Shown here: one piece after another, positions 62,802 to 64,000 of the stretch | Numbering within the stretch: position 1 is the stretch's first letter | Layout of the letters: every line of letters starts with the position of its first letter | Assembly (NCBI GenBank): GCA_001801995.1 | Contig: MGZB01000025.1 | Coordinates: forward strand, 89,750 to 153,749 | Length of the DNA stretch: 64,000 bases | From: Gammaproteobacteria bacterium RIFOXYD12_FULL_61_37 | GTDB taxonomy: Bacteria; Pseudomonadota; Gammaproteobacteria; Chromatiales; Chromatiaceae | Direction of reading: 5' to 3' | Translations under genes and position numbers: made by a program | The notes under the pieces: model-generated | The model's database searches: none | Told to the model about the DNA's origin: nothing | What the model saw: only the letters and a program-made list of their open reading frames with translations

Positions 62802-63827
62802 CTATCCGTCAGCCAAACTGATAACGCCCCCCTCGATCCGGGGCGGCGCGGCCAGGTCTTCGGCCAGCCACCGGCTTGTCGCCAGCCCGTGGGCCAGACC
62901 GGCGCCCGCCTTGCCCAGCGCGGCGGCCAGGTGAACAGCGGTCCAGACGCCAATGGCGCTGTCGATGGTCGTGGTGATTACCGTCTCCATACCCGCCGCC
63001 TGGCATCGCCGGGCGAATTCCAAGGCCGCCATCGCTCCCCCCAGGGCCATGGGCTTTAAGACGACGCGCCGCACCGGCGGATCGGCCAGCAAGGCATCGC
63101 GGCCGAGCAAGACCAGGGATTCGTCCAGGGCGAGGGGAATCGGGGTGCGCTGCTGCAAGCGGCGCAAGGCAACAGAATCGGGGCTTGCCAGGGGCTCTTC
63201 GATAGACTCGACCGGCAAATCCTCCACCGCATCCAGCATCCGGATCGCCTCTTCCAGCCCCCAGGCCTGATTGGCGTCCAGCCGCAGACGGATTCCAGGG
63301 GGCAGCCTTCCGCTCAGGCGTTGCAACCGGCCGATTTCATCCGCAACCGGGGCCAGGCCGAGCTTCAGCTTGATTACTGAGCAGCCATCAGCCTCGTCGA
63401 GCCGTTCCAGGACGGCATCATCCAAAGCGCCCAGATTGGCATTGACCCTCACCCCCTCAAGGGCATCGGGGTTGATCCACTGGGCAATGCCGATCCCCCG
63501 CCCTTTGGAGAGCAGGTCAATCAAAGCGGTTTCGATACCGCAGCGAACGGCAGGAGGGATATGGACATGGTTATCCAAATGCCGGAGCAGATCGCCCGGT
63601 TCCTGCCCGGCAAGGGCGGGAAGCAGCCGTTTCAGCCAGCTCTCCGCCTCGGCCAATGTCTCGGTCCCCGCCTCCGGCAAGGGGGCGCAATCGCCGATAC
63701 CTTCCAGATCTTCCGCCCGGAGACGGACCAGCCAACCCTCGCGCCAAGCCAATCGGTCATGATGGCTGACCCAGGGACGCCGCAGGGGAAGGCGGTAGGG
63801 CGTAAAGCGGCTTGATTGGATGATCAT
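62802..63827 (-). CDS. menC: o-Succinylbenzoate synthase MenC
   Basis: Dehydrates SHCHC to o-succinylbenzoate in menaquinone synthesis. The 341-residue enolase-superfamily protein has the N-terminal capping domain (YRLPLRRPWVSHHDRLAWREGWLVRL) and barrel motifs CSVIKLKLGL (KxK), RLRLDANQAWGLEEA (Asp), SIEEPLASP (Glu), ALDESLVLL (Asp-Glu), and RVVLKPMALGG (catalytic Lys). It converges on lpxD with 2 bases between. Muconate cycloisomerase-type relatives are the alternative. Confidence 0.9.
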   Translation of the reverse strand: MIIQSSRFTPYRLPLRRPWVSHHDRLAWREGWLVRLRAEDLEGIGDCAPLPEAGTETLAEAESWLKRLLPALAGQEPGDLLRHLDNHVHIPPAVRCGIETALIDLLSKGRGIGIAQWINPDALEGVRVNANLGALDDAVLERLDEADGCSVIKLKLGLAPVADEIGRLQRLSGRLPPGIRLRLDANQAWGLEEAIRMLDAVEDLPVESIEEPLASPDSVALRRLQQRTPIPLALDESLVLLGRDALLADPPVRRVVLKPMALGGAMAALEFARRCQAAGMETVITTTIDSAIGVWTAVHLAAALGKAGAGLAHGLATSRWLAEDLAAPPRIEGGVISLADG

Positions 63828-63878
63828 CGGGCCAAGACCTTCATTAAACCCGACAGGCAGGATGCCGGTGAGCGATAG

Positions 63879-63945
63879 CGAACCGCATCAATCGTGTCGG
63901 CGTCGCCCGCGAGCGGTGCGGTTCGTACCTCACCGCACCCTCTCA
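63879..63945. repeat. Partial palindromic repeat near the right edge
   Basis: The last 173 bases hold no gene. GCGAACCGCATC and GGTGCGGTTCG form a loose hairpin of the type GATGCGGTTCGC, common as an intergenic repeat. I see nothing else in this stretch. Confidence 0.4.
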
Positions 63946-64000
63946 TAGCCTTTACAAATTAATACTATTTATGGTTACCAAGGTCTCAGCCCACGCGAAA

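Overview
The window is a dense, GC-rich stretch of chromosome from a gammaproteobacterium. Gene content and order (hisBHAF..hisE-tatABC, rpoE-rseABC-mucD, aceEF-lpd, mlaA, rnt, darP, mobA, dtd, typA) fit a sulfur-oxidising or purple-sulfur (Chromatiales-like) lineage. That placement is inferred from gene content only. No rRNA, tRNA, CRISPR array, prophage or insertion sequence was found.

Layout. 1-7 kb: the 3' end of a class III nucleotide cyclase-like gene, then a leftward dtd-hisB-hisH-hisA-hisF-SYLF-hisE-tatA-tatB-tatC block; a SYLF (Ysc84) lipoprotein-like gene sits where hisI is often found, and tatC carries a long acidic, FimV-like tail. 7.0-7.15 kb: an intergenic segment with the features of a CsrA/RsmA-sequestering small RNA. 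7-10.5 kb: typA, a small conserved gene and purC. 10.5-16.2 kb: a four-gene sulfhydrogenase-type (group 3b) [NiFe]-hydrogenase operon whose large subunit has lost two of the four nickel-binding cysteines, with a divergent dihydroorotate-dehydrogenase-like flavoprotein. 16-18.6 kb: ffh and ypjD. 18.7-19.7 kb: one AT-richer unknown gene framed by integron attC-like half sites. 20-25.4 kb: pyruvate dehydrogenase operon. 25.6-27.8 kb: mlaA, rnt and a small gene.

27.9-33.2 kb: a complete, translationally coupled ornithine-degradation cluster (ord-ortA-ortB-oraS-oraE), a pathway best known from amino-acid-fermenting Clostridia: D-ornithine is rearranged by the B12/PLP aminomutase OraSE, oxidatively deaminated by Ord, and cleaved by the OrtAB thiolase to alanine and acetyl-CoA. 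A solitary NorD/CbbO-like VWA gene is divergent from it. 35-39.5 kb: the envelope-stress operon rpoE-rseA-rseB-rseC-mucD. 39.6-50.1 kb: nadB, a tandem pair of cyclic-nucleotide-binding/rhodanese genes with duplicated palindromic upstream sites, a B12-type radical SAM gene, hemerythrin, a YgfX-like gene, darP, recJ, a phosphopantetheinyl transferase and mobA.

50.1-61.4 kb is a signalling region: a double-core hybrid histidine kinase, a PAS sensor, an unknown 539-residue protein, an FHA protein with a remnant kinase lobe, a PP2C phosphatase, mtgA, and a PAS-GGDEF-EAL protein with a 12-residue insertion next to its active site. The window ends with a DHNA-CoA-type thioesterase, a stand-alone lpxD and menC, suggesting menaquinone synthesis. 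Several small inverted-repeat elements occur in intergenic spaces, and two families have two copies here.
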